Assembly: GCA_027886185.1 (NCBI GenBank)
Contig: WOAB01000056.1
Location: 12,648,001-12,712,000 of the forward strand
DNA length: 64,000 bases
Reading direction: 5' to 3'
DNA from: Rheum nobile
Lineage: Eukaryota > Streptophyta > Magnoliopsida > Caryophyllales > Polygonaceae
Shown: positions 36,011-46,743 of the stretch, piece after piece
How the letters are laid out: each line of letters opens with the position of its first letter
Position numbering within the stretch: the first letter of the stretch is position 1
Notes under the pieces: generated by a model
What the model was told of the DNA's origin: nothing
The model's input: the letters and a program-made list of their open reading frames with translations, nothing else
Databases searched by the model: none
Position numbers and translations under genes: made by a program

Positions 36011-37604
36011 TATAACCCTAAGCTCATTATGCATCACAACATATAGCGGTTCATTTTTTTTAGAAAAGAAAATGGATTTGCTATTGTAGTAATATGGCAG
36101 AAGAATATCACAGGAATATATCAGTGAATATTACAGAGATGGACTTGACTAGGCGTAAGGAAAAAAGAGTCATCGTTCAGTCCTTCGCCTCTCCAAAGAG
36201 TCGTCGTTCAGTCTTTCTCCTCTCTAGAGAGTCGTCGTTCGGTGCTTTGCTTCTCCCTCTTGAAATCGTTTGCCCAATCGGCGACTTACCTACTTCATTT
36301 AAAATTTTCAAAATCTGCATTCATGTTTATCTGGTCTTCTACTGATCTTCTAATGCATTTATATCCTCCTCACCGCCCTCTTCACCAACCCTCTACCATC
36401 TACTCCCTTCTCCCTTAATTAAACTCTCTTCTCCCTCAACTTCCCCTTCTTCATTAAACCCTCTTCAACCACCTCCGTCGGCCCTCAACTTTCCCTTCTT
36501 CATTAAACCCTCTTCAACCACCTCCGCCGACGAGCCTTAAGAAGCCACAAGCATCTACGCCGACGTTGACTCTCCTCCAGCGTTGGTTAGTCTCCTCCTC
36601 CATTTTTGTTACCATTTTGAGAGTTAGTTGGTATCATCAATCATATATATAAAGCTTCTTATTAACATTATATGGAATTTGGTCAATAATTTTAGTTGAG
36701 ATGTCAATTTGTGGGTTCTGTACGAGTTGTGTTGTATATCCCTGTGTAACCCTCTGCTGTGTTGTAGAAAATATTATGATTTTGGTTGGTTCATCAAAAA
36801 TAATAGAAGCCAACATTTGAAATTTAATTAATCCCTCGTTGTTAGGATTTTGTTAGGATTAGAAAATATTTGCTCACGATTTTGATTTGAAATGTAATCA
36901 CCCGATTTTATTAGAGTATAATTTTGATTTGGCGGTAGCTCTCTTTGTTGTTTATATATATAGTGATTTTGGGTGTGGGGTAGAAAAGTTATTTTTAATG
37001 TTATTTATTTAATTTATATATATAGTATGGTTTTAGGTTGAGAAAAAATAATATGGTTTTGAGGTTTACAGATTAAAAAAGAATAGAAATTGGAGGCTTA
37101 ATTTTGAAAATAAGGGTTGAGAAGACTTTTTTTTGGTAAAGAAGACATTTCTTCGGGTAAAAATACAAGAAAATAAATCGACTAAATACATAGAGATGAA
37201 TAGTTTTTATTTTAGTTCATTTATAAATATATAGAGATGTGATATATGACTAAATACCCTTCACTATCTATGCACTAAAACAAATAGGTTATAGAAATTG
37301 GGTGACATATGGCTAAATGTTGGAGAAAAGATAGGATATCATTTAAGACATGATCTAGCTAGTATCATACTTTGAAAAATATCCTTCACTATCTATGCTC
37401 TATCAATATTCTATTTGTCTACAATTTGGAGAGTCTATGAATAGTTTTTATTTGCTTTTTCATATTGATAAATAGTATCATGTTTTTTCATGATATAATA
37501 ATGTTATTATGCTTAGCTTTAAAATATAGAATAATATGAAATTATATGAATAATATAAAGTTATTATAAACTAGTATTTATTTTCTCATATTTATAATAT
37601 AGAC
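36011..37604 (+). other. MULE-1 leader, no supported gene
   Basis: AT-rich DNA between the inverted repeat and the transposase start. It contains a tandem duplication of about 48 bp (CCCTTCTTCATTAAACCCTC at about 36444 and 36492) and AGTCGTCGTTC repeats near 36190-36240. A frame at 36094-36345 has no recognisable similarity. The promoter and 5' UTR of the transposase presumably lie here. Confidence 0.55.
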
Positions 37605-39768
37605 ATGGATGATGATGGCAACTATCCTTGGGGGCACGGGGTAAGCTCGTTCACAGGATTACTTACAGATGTTGAATATGGTGAAGAGACCCATATGTAG
37701 AATTTTGCACCGTATGATGCCAGCGGATCTTATTTGCTTGGAGTTCCAAATCATATGCAGTCGGTGGGGGCCACAACAAGCCATCAAGAGGGAGGCGACG
37801 ATGTAATAAATGATAATATTTACATCGATGAGTATGGTATTGATCACGAGGATGACATGGATCAATCTTCGGAAGATGGTGATGCGAACGAAGTTGATGT
37901 AGCATCGACTCATATGGCTAGAGAGGCAATATCTATCACCCCAAGTTGGAACATAACTGGAGAACCCGGCCCGCAAATGATGGACTCATTGTAAACATGG
38001 AATGCAAGAAATTCATTCCCAATCGAGGGTGAATTTGCTCCTGGTCAACATTTCAATTCGCTTCAGGAGTTGAAAAGAAAATTCACAATTTATTCTGCAT
38101 CGAGGGGAAATGAGTATAAGGTGGAAAAAGCAAGAGATCGATGGTATACAGTTGTTTGCGTGGAGAAAGATCGAGGATTCACATGGAGATTATCAACTCA
38201 TAAGATCACTGAGCATCTTGACATGTGGACAATAAGCACGTACAAAGGTCCCCACGTCCCCAGTTGTGTGAGAGATGTCATGCATATGGATAATCGTAAC
38301 ATCAATGAAAAGTTCATCTCTTAAGAGATTGTTTCTCTTATCCGCGTGGACAAAGTATTGAAACCTAGGGCCATCATGCAAGTAATACAAGATGTGTACA
38401 GTGTGAACATTACGTACAAAAGAGCATGGGGTGCAAAACAAAAAGCTATAGCTTCAATTTTTGGGGATTGGGACGAATCATATGCTCAGTTGCCTCGCTT
38501 AATGGTTGTGCTTGAATAATGCAACCCTGGTACCGTGGTTGAATGGTGTACGACACCAAGTGCTGATGGCAGTGAGCAAGTCTTCCATCGTGTTTTTTGG
38601 TCGTTTGGGTCATGTATTGTGGGTTTCCAGTATTGTCGGCCTTTGATTACAATTGACGGCGCTCACATGTATGGAAAATATAAAGGAACTCTGCTAATAG
38701 CAATGGCTATCAATGCAAATCAACAAATATTTCCCCTTGCTTTTGCCATCGTTGAGAGTGAAAATGGCTCGAGTTGGCCTTGGTTCATGGAGTTATTTGG
38801 TCGTCGTGTAACACAACGAACTGGTTTGTGCATTATTTCAGATAAACATGCAGATATCATGAAGGCCATGATAGAACTCCCACGGTGGAAAGAGCCGAAT
38901 GCATTTCACAGGTTGTGCGTCCTCCATGTAGTTTCAAACTTTAATTCTCTCTTCAAAGATAAACATTTGAAGAGATTAGTTGGTTCAACCGCGTATAAAC
39001 ATGAAGAGGCCCAATTCGTGAGTGGGTTCGAGGCCATTGGAAAGAAAAAACCCAGATGCACGTGATTATATGGAACAAATTGGAAAGGATAAATGGTCTT
39101 TATTTCATGATGGCGGTTTTAGGTATAGAGTGATGACATCCAACATGTCTGAGTGTTTCAATGGAGTGATGAAGGGTATCAGATCTCTACCTATCGCTGG
39201 TCTTGTGCAATCAACTTTCTACAAGATTAACGCGTACTTTGTTGAACGTCGTGGTATGGCATACGCACGAAGTGTAGCAGGCCGTCAATATTCCGAGAAA
39301 GTAGAGTTGAAGCTTCAAGAGAATTTGCAAATAGCTCGTCGTGCGAAGGTGATCACATTCAACGTATCAAGACATGTCTACGAAGTGCACGTTTCACCGA
39401 TTCGGGAATACGACAGTCGCTTACAATATGTGATAAATTTGAGTGAAAGGACACGCAATTGTCAGAGATGGAAGAATTTGAAGGTTTCTTGTCCTCACAT
39501 CTTAGCAGTGTGTCGGGCTAAAAGCTTCTCATATGATGCATACGTTGATCGTTTCTACACTACAAAGACACACTTAAGGACACACCAGATGCCTTTTTAT
39601 CCAGTCGGGGATAAGGTAGATTGGTCGGTGATTGAGGGATCTCCATTGAAACCAGATCCGACAAAGCTTCGAGATGTTGGTAGACCTGGTAGACGACGAA
39701 CAACTCGATACAAAAATGAGATGGACTTCAGTGTTCCGGGGAAAAAATGTTGTAGTGTATGTGGATAA
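37605..39768 (+). pseudogene. MuDR-type transposase (MULE-1), stops and frameshift
   Basis: One frame from ATG 37605 is broken by in-frame stops at 37698, 37992, 38322 and about 38517, and by a shift near 39048 in a run of A. In order: an acidic N-terminus; the MuDR DNA-binding domain (LKRKFTIYSASRGNEYKVEK...RWYTVVC); the MULE catalytic domain (LITIDGAHMYGKYKGTLLIA with the first D; IISDKHADIMKAM with the second; MSECFNGVMKGIRSLPI with the E); and a SWIM-type zinc finger (CQRWKNLKVSCPHILAVC). A basic tail (RRRTTRYKNE) and a Cys pair close it. Length matches MURA-like transposases, but it cannot be translated as it stands. Confidence 0.88.
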
Positions 39769-40049
39769 GAGGGACACAATAAGAGGTCTTGTGCATCACG
39801 ACCTGGGACTTCTGGTCAATAGGATTAGTTTGCTTTTTTATCATGTTGGTTGTATTAATGTAGCATTTGTATTGATGTATGTGGACAAGATGTTGTTGTT
39901 TGTATTCATGTATCGTTTGTATTAATGTATCGTTTCTATTAGATGTTGTTTAGCATGGTTTATGTAATGAATATTGCAAGATCATTTTCAGTTTGATATG
40001 TTATTTTGTTGCACCTATAACCATTTTTTCTCTATTTGCAAAGCCAATA

Positions 40050-42086
40050 CATTGACTACGATATGGAGATTTCCCGAGTCCATTGTCATCTGATGTGCTC
40101 TCTAGACAACACGAGCACAAGTCGACTGGTGTGTGGGCAAAGGCAGATTATGTAAGTGTAAATTTGTTAGATATTTATTGATTGTGCATCTTGTTCACAT
40201 TTACTTATATATACTAGTAATGTTTGTGTTTATGTATAGACAATGTTAGCTCTGACACCCAGACAACACCTTCGGGGTGGTTTCTGCCTTATGAGAGAGT
40301 GTTAGACTATGTTCGTCGTGCTGGGTTTTATTGTATACATCGCCTTGGATCTGTACATTTTACGATGGATATGGACCTTATTACAACACTAGTTGAGAGA
40401 TGGAGACCTAAGACCCACACATTTCACTTGGCTGTGGGTGAGGCGACGATTACACTGCAAGACGTTGTAGTGTTGTTGGGACTACGTGTGGATGGACCCG
40501 CAGTGACATGCACTGCAGCTTATGATTGACCATTCACAGTTCAATCTATCCTCGGTAAATATGATGAGAAAAAGTTAAAAGGCTCATCTTTGAAAATCTC
40601 ATGGATACGGGACAATTTTCGACACTTGCCGGAAGATGCAGATGAGGAGACATTGAAATGTTATGCTAGGGCATACATACTCGTACAACGGCAGGGCAAT
40701 ACCAACCATTGGCTCCAGACTTGTACATGATGATGAGTATGTCTACAATAGATCCTTTTAAACTACTTACTTATCATTGATACTAACACATTTAATTTAT
40801 TTTGATTTTTTTAAGGGACAATATGTGTCTACTCAAGGGAATGATGTGCTTAATCGAATGTCTGTCGACCAATCATTCTTCTGGCTCCATCAAAATACGA
40901 GTGGAGCATCATTCAGTTCGGGATTTCCGAGGCCGTCTGCATACCCATCATCGTATATGCCACATATGTATATGCCGTGATGTGACCTTGTTCGGGGAAA
41001 GACCACGATTCGCTGTCACGGGATCGATTGAATGCGTAATAGGGCGTTCAACTCATCGGAAAGGGAAGAAGGAGCGTTCAGCGGGCTGTGGATGCTATCA
41101 GACGGTGACCGGCGGCGATGGGGGAGATCGGCGGCGGATTGGTGGTGGTGAAGGAGGCAGCCGTGAAGGTGAAGGGGTGGTGGCTGTCGTGGATTAGGGT
41201 TTGAGTGTTGGTGGGGAGGCAAGAACTAGGATTAGTTCTTGTCTCGGGATTTGCGGATAAGTGACTGGATAGTTCGGTAACCGAGTTAACGCGCCAGGAT
41301 AGTTCAACTAGGAACGCGTTAACTTTGTAACGTCAGGGCCCGGGTTTGCAGGAGATTACTCGACTGGAAAACAAGCTATATTTCGACGTGAATGGAAAAG
41401 AAGACAAAAGAGAGTATTTATACTAGAGAGTTGACCTAATGGGCCAGACTCTCTAGTTACTAACTCTGGAGGCCCATTTAACATAAATGGAAACCACCCA
41501 GAACTAACAGCTACTAAAAATAGAAATAACTGTAAATAGAAAGTACTAAGGAAGTAATGTCTAAACATAGTAAGAACTAGAAATAGCAAGTCTCCTAGAT
41601 CTAGCTCGGAATAGCTGTAGCTGTAGAGGAGTCTCAAGGCGGATGTCTCATGGTGTCTACCTCCTCTCCAGCTGACATGGGGGACAGGGTCACATCATGC
41701 CGCCACAACCGCCTATGTCGTCGTCACCTCTACCCCGTATGTCCTCGCCGCTGCCACCGCCTATGTCGTCAGCACCATCGTTGACACATCTGTCCCCCTA
41801 TTCAGCATTTTCAGAGTTTGGTGGTGCTTCATTTACACCTCCGCGCCCTTATTCAGAATTTCATGGGTTTGCTGGTTCTTCATTGTTTTCAAGCGCCCCG
41901 AACTTATTTACTTCAACCAATGCTCCAAACGTATTCATTTCCCCCACTAGGCCGACGTCTAGAGGTGTTGTGCAAGGGCGTACTGGCTTTGATCCTTCTT
42001 TATCATGTGTGAGGGAGACAAATGAAGATGATGAAGAGGATGAGGAGGAGGAGGAAGATGAAGAGGAGGAGGAGGATGAAGAGTAG
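40050..42086 (+). pseudogene. Plant mobile domain (PMD) ORF carried by MULE-1, split by a solo LTR
   Basis: A first exon-like stretch reads PSPLSSDVLSRQHEHKSTGV before a GTAAGT donor at 40152. The main exon from about 40240 has the PMD core: VLDYVRRAGFYCIHRLGSVH, ITTLVERWRPKTHTFHLAVG, ATITLQDVVVLLGLRVDGPA. A TGA at 40527 interrupts before the usual continuation (KISWIRDNFRHLPEDADEET, CYARAYILVQRQG). The last part (40777 on) is Pro/Ser/Phe-rich, is cut by the LTR at 40978-41697, and ends in a 35-residue Asp/Glu-rich tail at 42086. PMD proteins include Arabidopsis MAIN and MAIL1, which act in silencing and meristem maintenance, and PMD is known from plant transposons. Here it lies within the transposon borders, downstream of the transposase. 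Confidence 0.8.
40978..41697 (-). mobile_element. Solo LTR of an element-A-related Ty3 family, inside the PMD ORF
   Basis: 720 bp flanked by TGCCG duplications (40973-40977 and 41698-41702). On the minus strand it starts TGATGTGACCCTG and ends AAGGTCACATCA, matching both ends of the element A LTR. A TATA box (CTAGTATAAATACTC) lies on the minus strand near 41420. Removing it and one duplication joins the PMD frame (MYMP then PQPPMSS) without a shift. Confidence 0.9.
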
Positions 42087-42842
42087 TAGATGGAGAATGA
42101 TGTATAAATTTGATATTTTATGAACAACGGTGAAATTTTATGTGCTACTTTTTATAATATAATTCGTATTTTTATAAGTTCTATTTTTCATTATATAAGT
42201 TATATTTTAATAACTTAAAACAATAACTCCAACATTTTAAAAATAAATTCTTGTATACTACCTTAATAACACACTATAACATTCTAAAGTCTAAACCCTA
42301 ATAACAAATAACTATTAAATCATACCCTAAATTCTAATAACAAGTAATGAAAAATTAAGTATGCAGTTTAAATTCTAATAACTCGTATATATATTTATTT
42401 AAATACAGTTTTTAAATTAAAAAAAAATATGTATACGTGCATACACCCACTAATGCATGTATATTATATGATCTTTTTTTGATAGGATATTATATGATCT
42501 TTAAAAAGGGGTTTTTGCAGGAAATCACCCGTTATATGTCTGATTTTGCATGAAACCATCCGTTATATCGATATTTATTTTAAACCACCCAATTATCTAT
42601 CTCCGTTAACGCAAAGCCACCCAGAGCCATCTGCCGTCCACTTTTCCTTTTAAATGTATAAAATGTCCATTTTGCCCTCGAGGCAAATATTACGAAATTG
42701 ACATTGTCTTCAACCTTGGGCTGGCACTATTCACGCGGACGCAATTCGGCTCGGTGATGGCTCGTCGGCACGACTCCAAGTGCGAGATGGTGGCCGGAAA
42801 ACGCTAAGAACAACCGTTGGTTTCGTGCAAATAGTGACATAT

Positions 42843-43061
42843 TGTAATACCCCTCAATTTTAGTAAGGGCATTTGGGTAATTTTCTCAACTTTCGTTCAA
42901 TTAATTATTTCTCTTTCAGTGGAGTTCGGATTTTCCGTAACATCCATGATGTCCGAAATAATTCTTTGAGTGGTATAAAATACATTCGATGTATTTTCGG
43001 GACTTAGAATATTTGTTTGGATACAAACATATAATTTCCGGGGTTTAAAAACTCATACCAA
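42843..43061 (+). repeat. 5' LTR fragment of element D
   Basis: Begins TGTAATACCCCTCAAT and has a TATAAAATACA box near 42976. It is only loosely similar to the start of the 3' LTR and breaks off before the integrase segment. Confidence 0.7.
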
Positions 43062-43903
43062 AACCATTGTATCAGACCGAGATGGTCGTTTCACATCGAG
43101 ATTCTGGAAAGAACTTCATAAGGCCATGGGAACCGAGCTGAGATTTAGCACTGTCTTTCATCCTCAGATTGATGGACAGTCGGAAAGGACTATCCAGACC
43201 TTAGAGGATATGCTGAGAGCATGTGTACTCGACCGTTTGACAAGCTGGGAAGACAGCCTAAGTCTAATCGAGTTCACATACAATAATAGCTGGCATGCTA
43301 CAATTAAGATGGCTCCATTTGAGGCATTGTATGGTCGGAAGTGCATATCGCCAATTTGTTGGGATGAGAACGCCGACAAGATTCTGCTCGGACCAGAGTT
43401 GGTCGAGAGAACTGCTGCAGACATTGTTGTGATCAGACAGAGAATGTTGACCGCTCAGAGTCGACAGAAGTCCTACGCAGACCCAAGGCGTAGGAATGTC
43501 GAATTTGAGGTTGGCGACAAAGTGTTTGTTAAGGTATCGTCATCCAGAGGAGTATTCAGATTTGGTAAGCGTGGGAAGCTCAACCCTCGCTACGTGGGAC
43601 CTTTTGAAATTACCGTCATCGGCGCATCCAGTGCATAATCTGTTCCACGTATCTTTGTTGAGAAAGTATGTACCAGACGAGTCTCATGTGCTGAGCTATG
43701 AAGACATCGAGATTCAAGCAGATGGTACTTACAAAGAAATACCAGTGCGTATTCTTGAGCGTCGTGAGAAGCACTTGCGTAACAAAGTCGTACCGTTGGT
43801 ACGGATTCTGTGGTCCAAGTCAGGAACAGAAGAAGTTACCTGGGAAACTTGGGAGACTGAGGAGGATATGTGTAAACGCTTTCCCGAGATATTTTCGGCC
43901 TAA
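43062..43903 (+). pseudogene. Element D integrase end and chromodomain
   Basis: The frame begins IVSDRDGRFTSRFWKELHK (second catalytic D) and contains the catalytic E in IDGQSERTIQTLEDMLRACV, then EFTYNNSWHATIKMAPFEAL, the GPY/F module (KLNPRYVGPFEI) and a frameshift near 43615. The other frame continues VHNLFHVSLLRKYVPDESHV and ends with a chromodomain (EEVTWETWETEEDMCKRFPE). The first catalytic D and the zinc-binding domain are missing. The chromodomain and long LTR place it with the Tekay/Del clade. Confidence 0.88.
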
Positions 43904-43938
43904 GTTTCGGGGTCGAAAATTCTTCAAGGGGGAAGTGA

Positions 43939-46048
43939 TGTAATATCCCGTATATTTGCACGAATAAATTTTTGAATGTTCTTAAGCCATATTGCAAGCC
44001 AGATTAATATTGAAGAGATACGAACATTCTGTGTAATGTTTGACTTCTGTAATATTTTTCTGAGCAATATAAAATACAGTTAAGGTATTTTTGGCTTAAA
44101 TGATCGTTCGTGTACGAATATATTTAACCCGGAGTTAAGAAAATTACCACTTAAGGTAAAAGAAGACAAAGCCCAAGGTCGGCCAAATGCCTTAGCCTCC
44201 ACACAGCTCACGAAATCAGCAGCTGGAAGGCCACTTGGGGCAGCTGGAAACTAGCCTTGATGACTTGCCAAAGCTAGGGGGCATAGCTTGTCCACCTCTT
44301 GGTACACATGTCTTCATATTGGTCTTCTTTGTTTGCCTATAAAAGAAGAGGACAAGTCGTGAGAAGGGCCAGAAGTTAGCTCCTCAGCACGTTTTTGCTG
44401 TCAAAACAACCCAGAAATCTGTTTCATGAGCTGAACTTCGTGATCGATTTCTGATCGATTCACTCATTCGTTTGGCGAGATCAAAGTTGCATATTGAAGG
44501 TGAAGTGTTGCTTAAGAGGGTGAGAAGAATATCCAAGTTCGAATCGAACCCGAGGTCGATCGAAAGGGCCTTTTGAAGCTTGTTAGAAGCTTAATAAGGT
44601 GGTAGAAACAAACCAAGGAGAATCGAAGCCAAGGGGGTTCAATTTGGGAATTGTTCCCGTTCTGGACTCAGAAACTCTTTGAAACCAAGCTTTCGAAGCT
44701 TTCGTCAGATTCAAGGCAAGTGGCGGTTCGCTCTTGCTTATCATTCCATATTTCCATTGATTATCAATTGCTTAATTGTTAATTGATTTGGGATGATTTA
44801 TTGAATTGTTGGGAACTGTTTTATTAAATGATATAAATGAATATGATATTATAATAGGTTGTATATCTGCTAGAATAACGCTATTATAAATATATATTTT
44901 GGCCTGAGGGCTTTGATATGATTATTATTGTGTTGAACTGTTTAGTTAGTACGAGTATTAGTAGGAGCAATGGACGAGTTGAGGTCCAGTCGTTTCTTTA
45001 TAATGAGAAAATGGTGCTTGGGGTAAGGCCCATAGGCCATTTGGTGGGTCATGACCGTGCCTCCGTACTTAGCGGTATGGAGGTGGTGGCACAAAGCTAG
45101 TGCTACAAACTTGGGATCCGTCCCTATCATAAATATGTCCCGCTATCGGCATGCATAATTAAAAGCCTATAACATGATGAACTTTTGGAATTTAATAAGA
45201 TAAGTGTCCGAGTGCACGTAATTAATATACATTTGGCGAGTAGGGCAGCTAAGTAATAGTGCCGTTAGGAAAAACTCGTCCTGACTTGAATGTAGTACGT
45301 CCTCTTTCCAGTCTGGATTCGTATCATGCGGTGATTCGCATTATACGGTGAGGTTGGTCGTGGATCGAAGCATCTCAGTCAGTTTTAAATCATCAATTAT
45401 ATGATTCTTGAATGTTTCCCAACATTGTCATATTTCCTATAAGACTCAATCTCTTGGAGTCTTCTTTTGGTTGATTGCTGTGAGACCTGATCTCCAGAAT
45501 CTCATCATGATCTTTCAGTTTGTTTCATTCCAGTAGAAGTATGAAGGTTGACTATCATCTTCGGTTATTATTCGGAGAGCGATGAGTCTAACTAATACGA
45601 CTACTTGAACCACTCTGCTTTGTATCCTTGCATAGTCTTTCATTAGACTAACCCACGAACTTTGTTCTCTGCATGTGGGCTGGTGTCATCCGTTCGATTC
45701 GGCACATCAGATAAGTTGGCACTCCACGAAGGCTAAGAACGACTATGACATGAAGTGTTTTTGACAAGTTTATCCATGTTAAGGTCCTTGGCGTTGATCG
45801 CTGTGATCAAGACTTGTTTTATCTTTAAAAGACTTCCGCTATGCTTTAATTACTTTGATGACAATGTTTTATCCTACGGGGATTGGGTTGTAATCCTCCG
45901 ACATATGTTTTAAAGATGGTTGTTGATTATATAAAAGTTGTTTATGATTTGTATAATCCGGTTTAGCCTTGGGTGGTTTCGGAGGTGAAATCCGAGGTCA
46001 CTGGCGGTAATACCCTTTCCAAATGGGTTAAAATTTGGGGGTGTTACA
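43939..46048 (+). repeat. 3' LTR of element D
   Basis: 2110 bp from TGTAATATCCC to GGTGTTACA, directly after the polypurine tract CAAGGGGGAAGTGA. It has a TATAAAATACAG box near 44066. Two ORFs of 60-90 codons inside it look fortuitous. Confidence 0.85.
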
Positions 46049-46289
46049 CATATAACGGGTGGTTTTACACATTTAACGGCAAAGTGGACGGCAGATGTCT
46101 CTGGGTGGTTTTGCGTTAACGGAGATAAATAATTGGGTGGTTTAAAATAAATATCGATATAACGGGTGGTTTCGTGCAAATAGTGACATATAACGGGTGG
46201 TTTGCTACAAAAACCCTCTTTAAAAATGACAATGTATGAGTCTCTGCCTCACATAAGAACCAATTTAAAAAAACTGCAATTTTAAACAT

Positions 46290-46734
46290 AAAAAAGTCGA
46301 TGTACGAAACAACGATTCTTTTTTCAATTTTTCTTTAAAAAAAAACTGCAATAACAATGCATGACGTTGTATAACACAGCGACTCATACCTTTATTTTTT
46401 TCTTTTTTTTTATATTTAAGTCGTTGTACGAAACAACGATTTTTTTTAGTTTTATTTTATGTAAGAAATTAAACGGTAGATTAAAAAAATGAAAAAAGGT
46501 AATTAGTCTCTATACTATACATCGACTCACATATTTTTCAATTTTTTTAAAAAGGGCAATTCAGCTTCGATTAAGTCGTTGTCTAAGACGTCTTCTCATT
46601 TCAGTTGAGTCGTTGGGTACAACAGTGACTTAGGCCGAAGCTACAGAAGCCAGCCTATTTCGAGAATAAGTTTATTATCGAGCCTAATTTTGAAATAACT
46701 TTATGTACAATGCCTAGTTTGGTAAAAAAAATTA
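46290..46734 (-). repeat. Right extended terminal inverted repeat of MULE-1
   Basis: Reverse counterpart of 35569-36010, with the same GTCG...CGAC palindrome array (GTCGATGTACGAAACAACGA near 46297, TAAGTCGTTGTACGAAACAA near 46420) and outer sequence GTAGCTTCGG(G/C)CTAAG in reverse. Confidence 0.8.
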
Positions 46735-46743
46735 TTGGACCGT

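Larger units (their letters stand above)
42843..46048 (+). mobile_element. Chromodomain Ty3 element D (Tekay/Del-like), mostly deleted
   Basis: Flanked by CATAT duplications (42838-42842 and 46049-46053). An empty-site-like sequence GTGACATATAACGGGTGG occurs in the other MULE-2 arm at about 46184. It consists of a ~220-bp 5' LTR fragment, the integrase end with chromodomain, a polypurine tract and a 2110-bp 3' LTR. Gag, protease, RT and RNase H are absent. Confidence 0.88.
42508..46217. mobile_element. MULE-2, short non-autonomous Mutator-like element
   Basis: Inverted ends of ~150 bp (GGGGTTTTTGCAGGAAATCA left; AGGGTTTTTGTAGCAAACCA right, reversed) are flanked by the 9-bp duplication CTTTAAAAA (42499-42507 and 46218-46226). 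The arms share ACCACCCGTTATAT, GTTAACGCAAA and CATCTGCCGTCCAC. Without element D it is about 500 bp with no ORF. It sits inside MULE-1. Confidence 0.88.
35569..46734 (+). mobile_element. MULE-1, large Mutator-like element with plant mobile domain ORF
   Basis: Ends are inverted repeats (left GATTTTTTTTTACCAAACTA; right, reversed, TAATTTTTTTTACCAAACTA) flanked by the 9-bp duplication TTGGACCGT (35560-35568 and 46735-46743), the hallmark length for Mutator. It carries a MuDR-type transposase pseudogene (37605-39768) and a plant-mobile-domain ORF (about 40050-42086). Later insertions are solo LTR 40978-41697 and MULE-2 with element D (42508-46217). Without them the element is roughly 6.7 kb. The transposase has stops and a frameshift, so this copy cannot act on its own. 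Confidence 0.92.

Noticed and set aside
44918..46179. Small ORFs in the 3' LTR of element D and in MULE-2
   Set aside because: Located in LTR or inverted-repeat DNA with no recognisable similarity.
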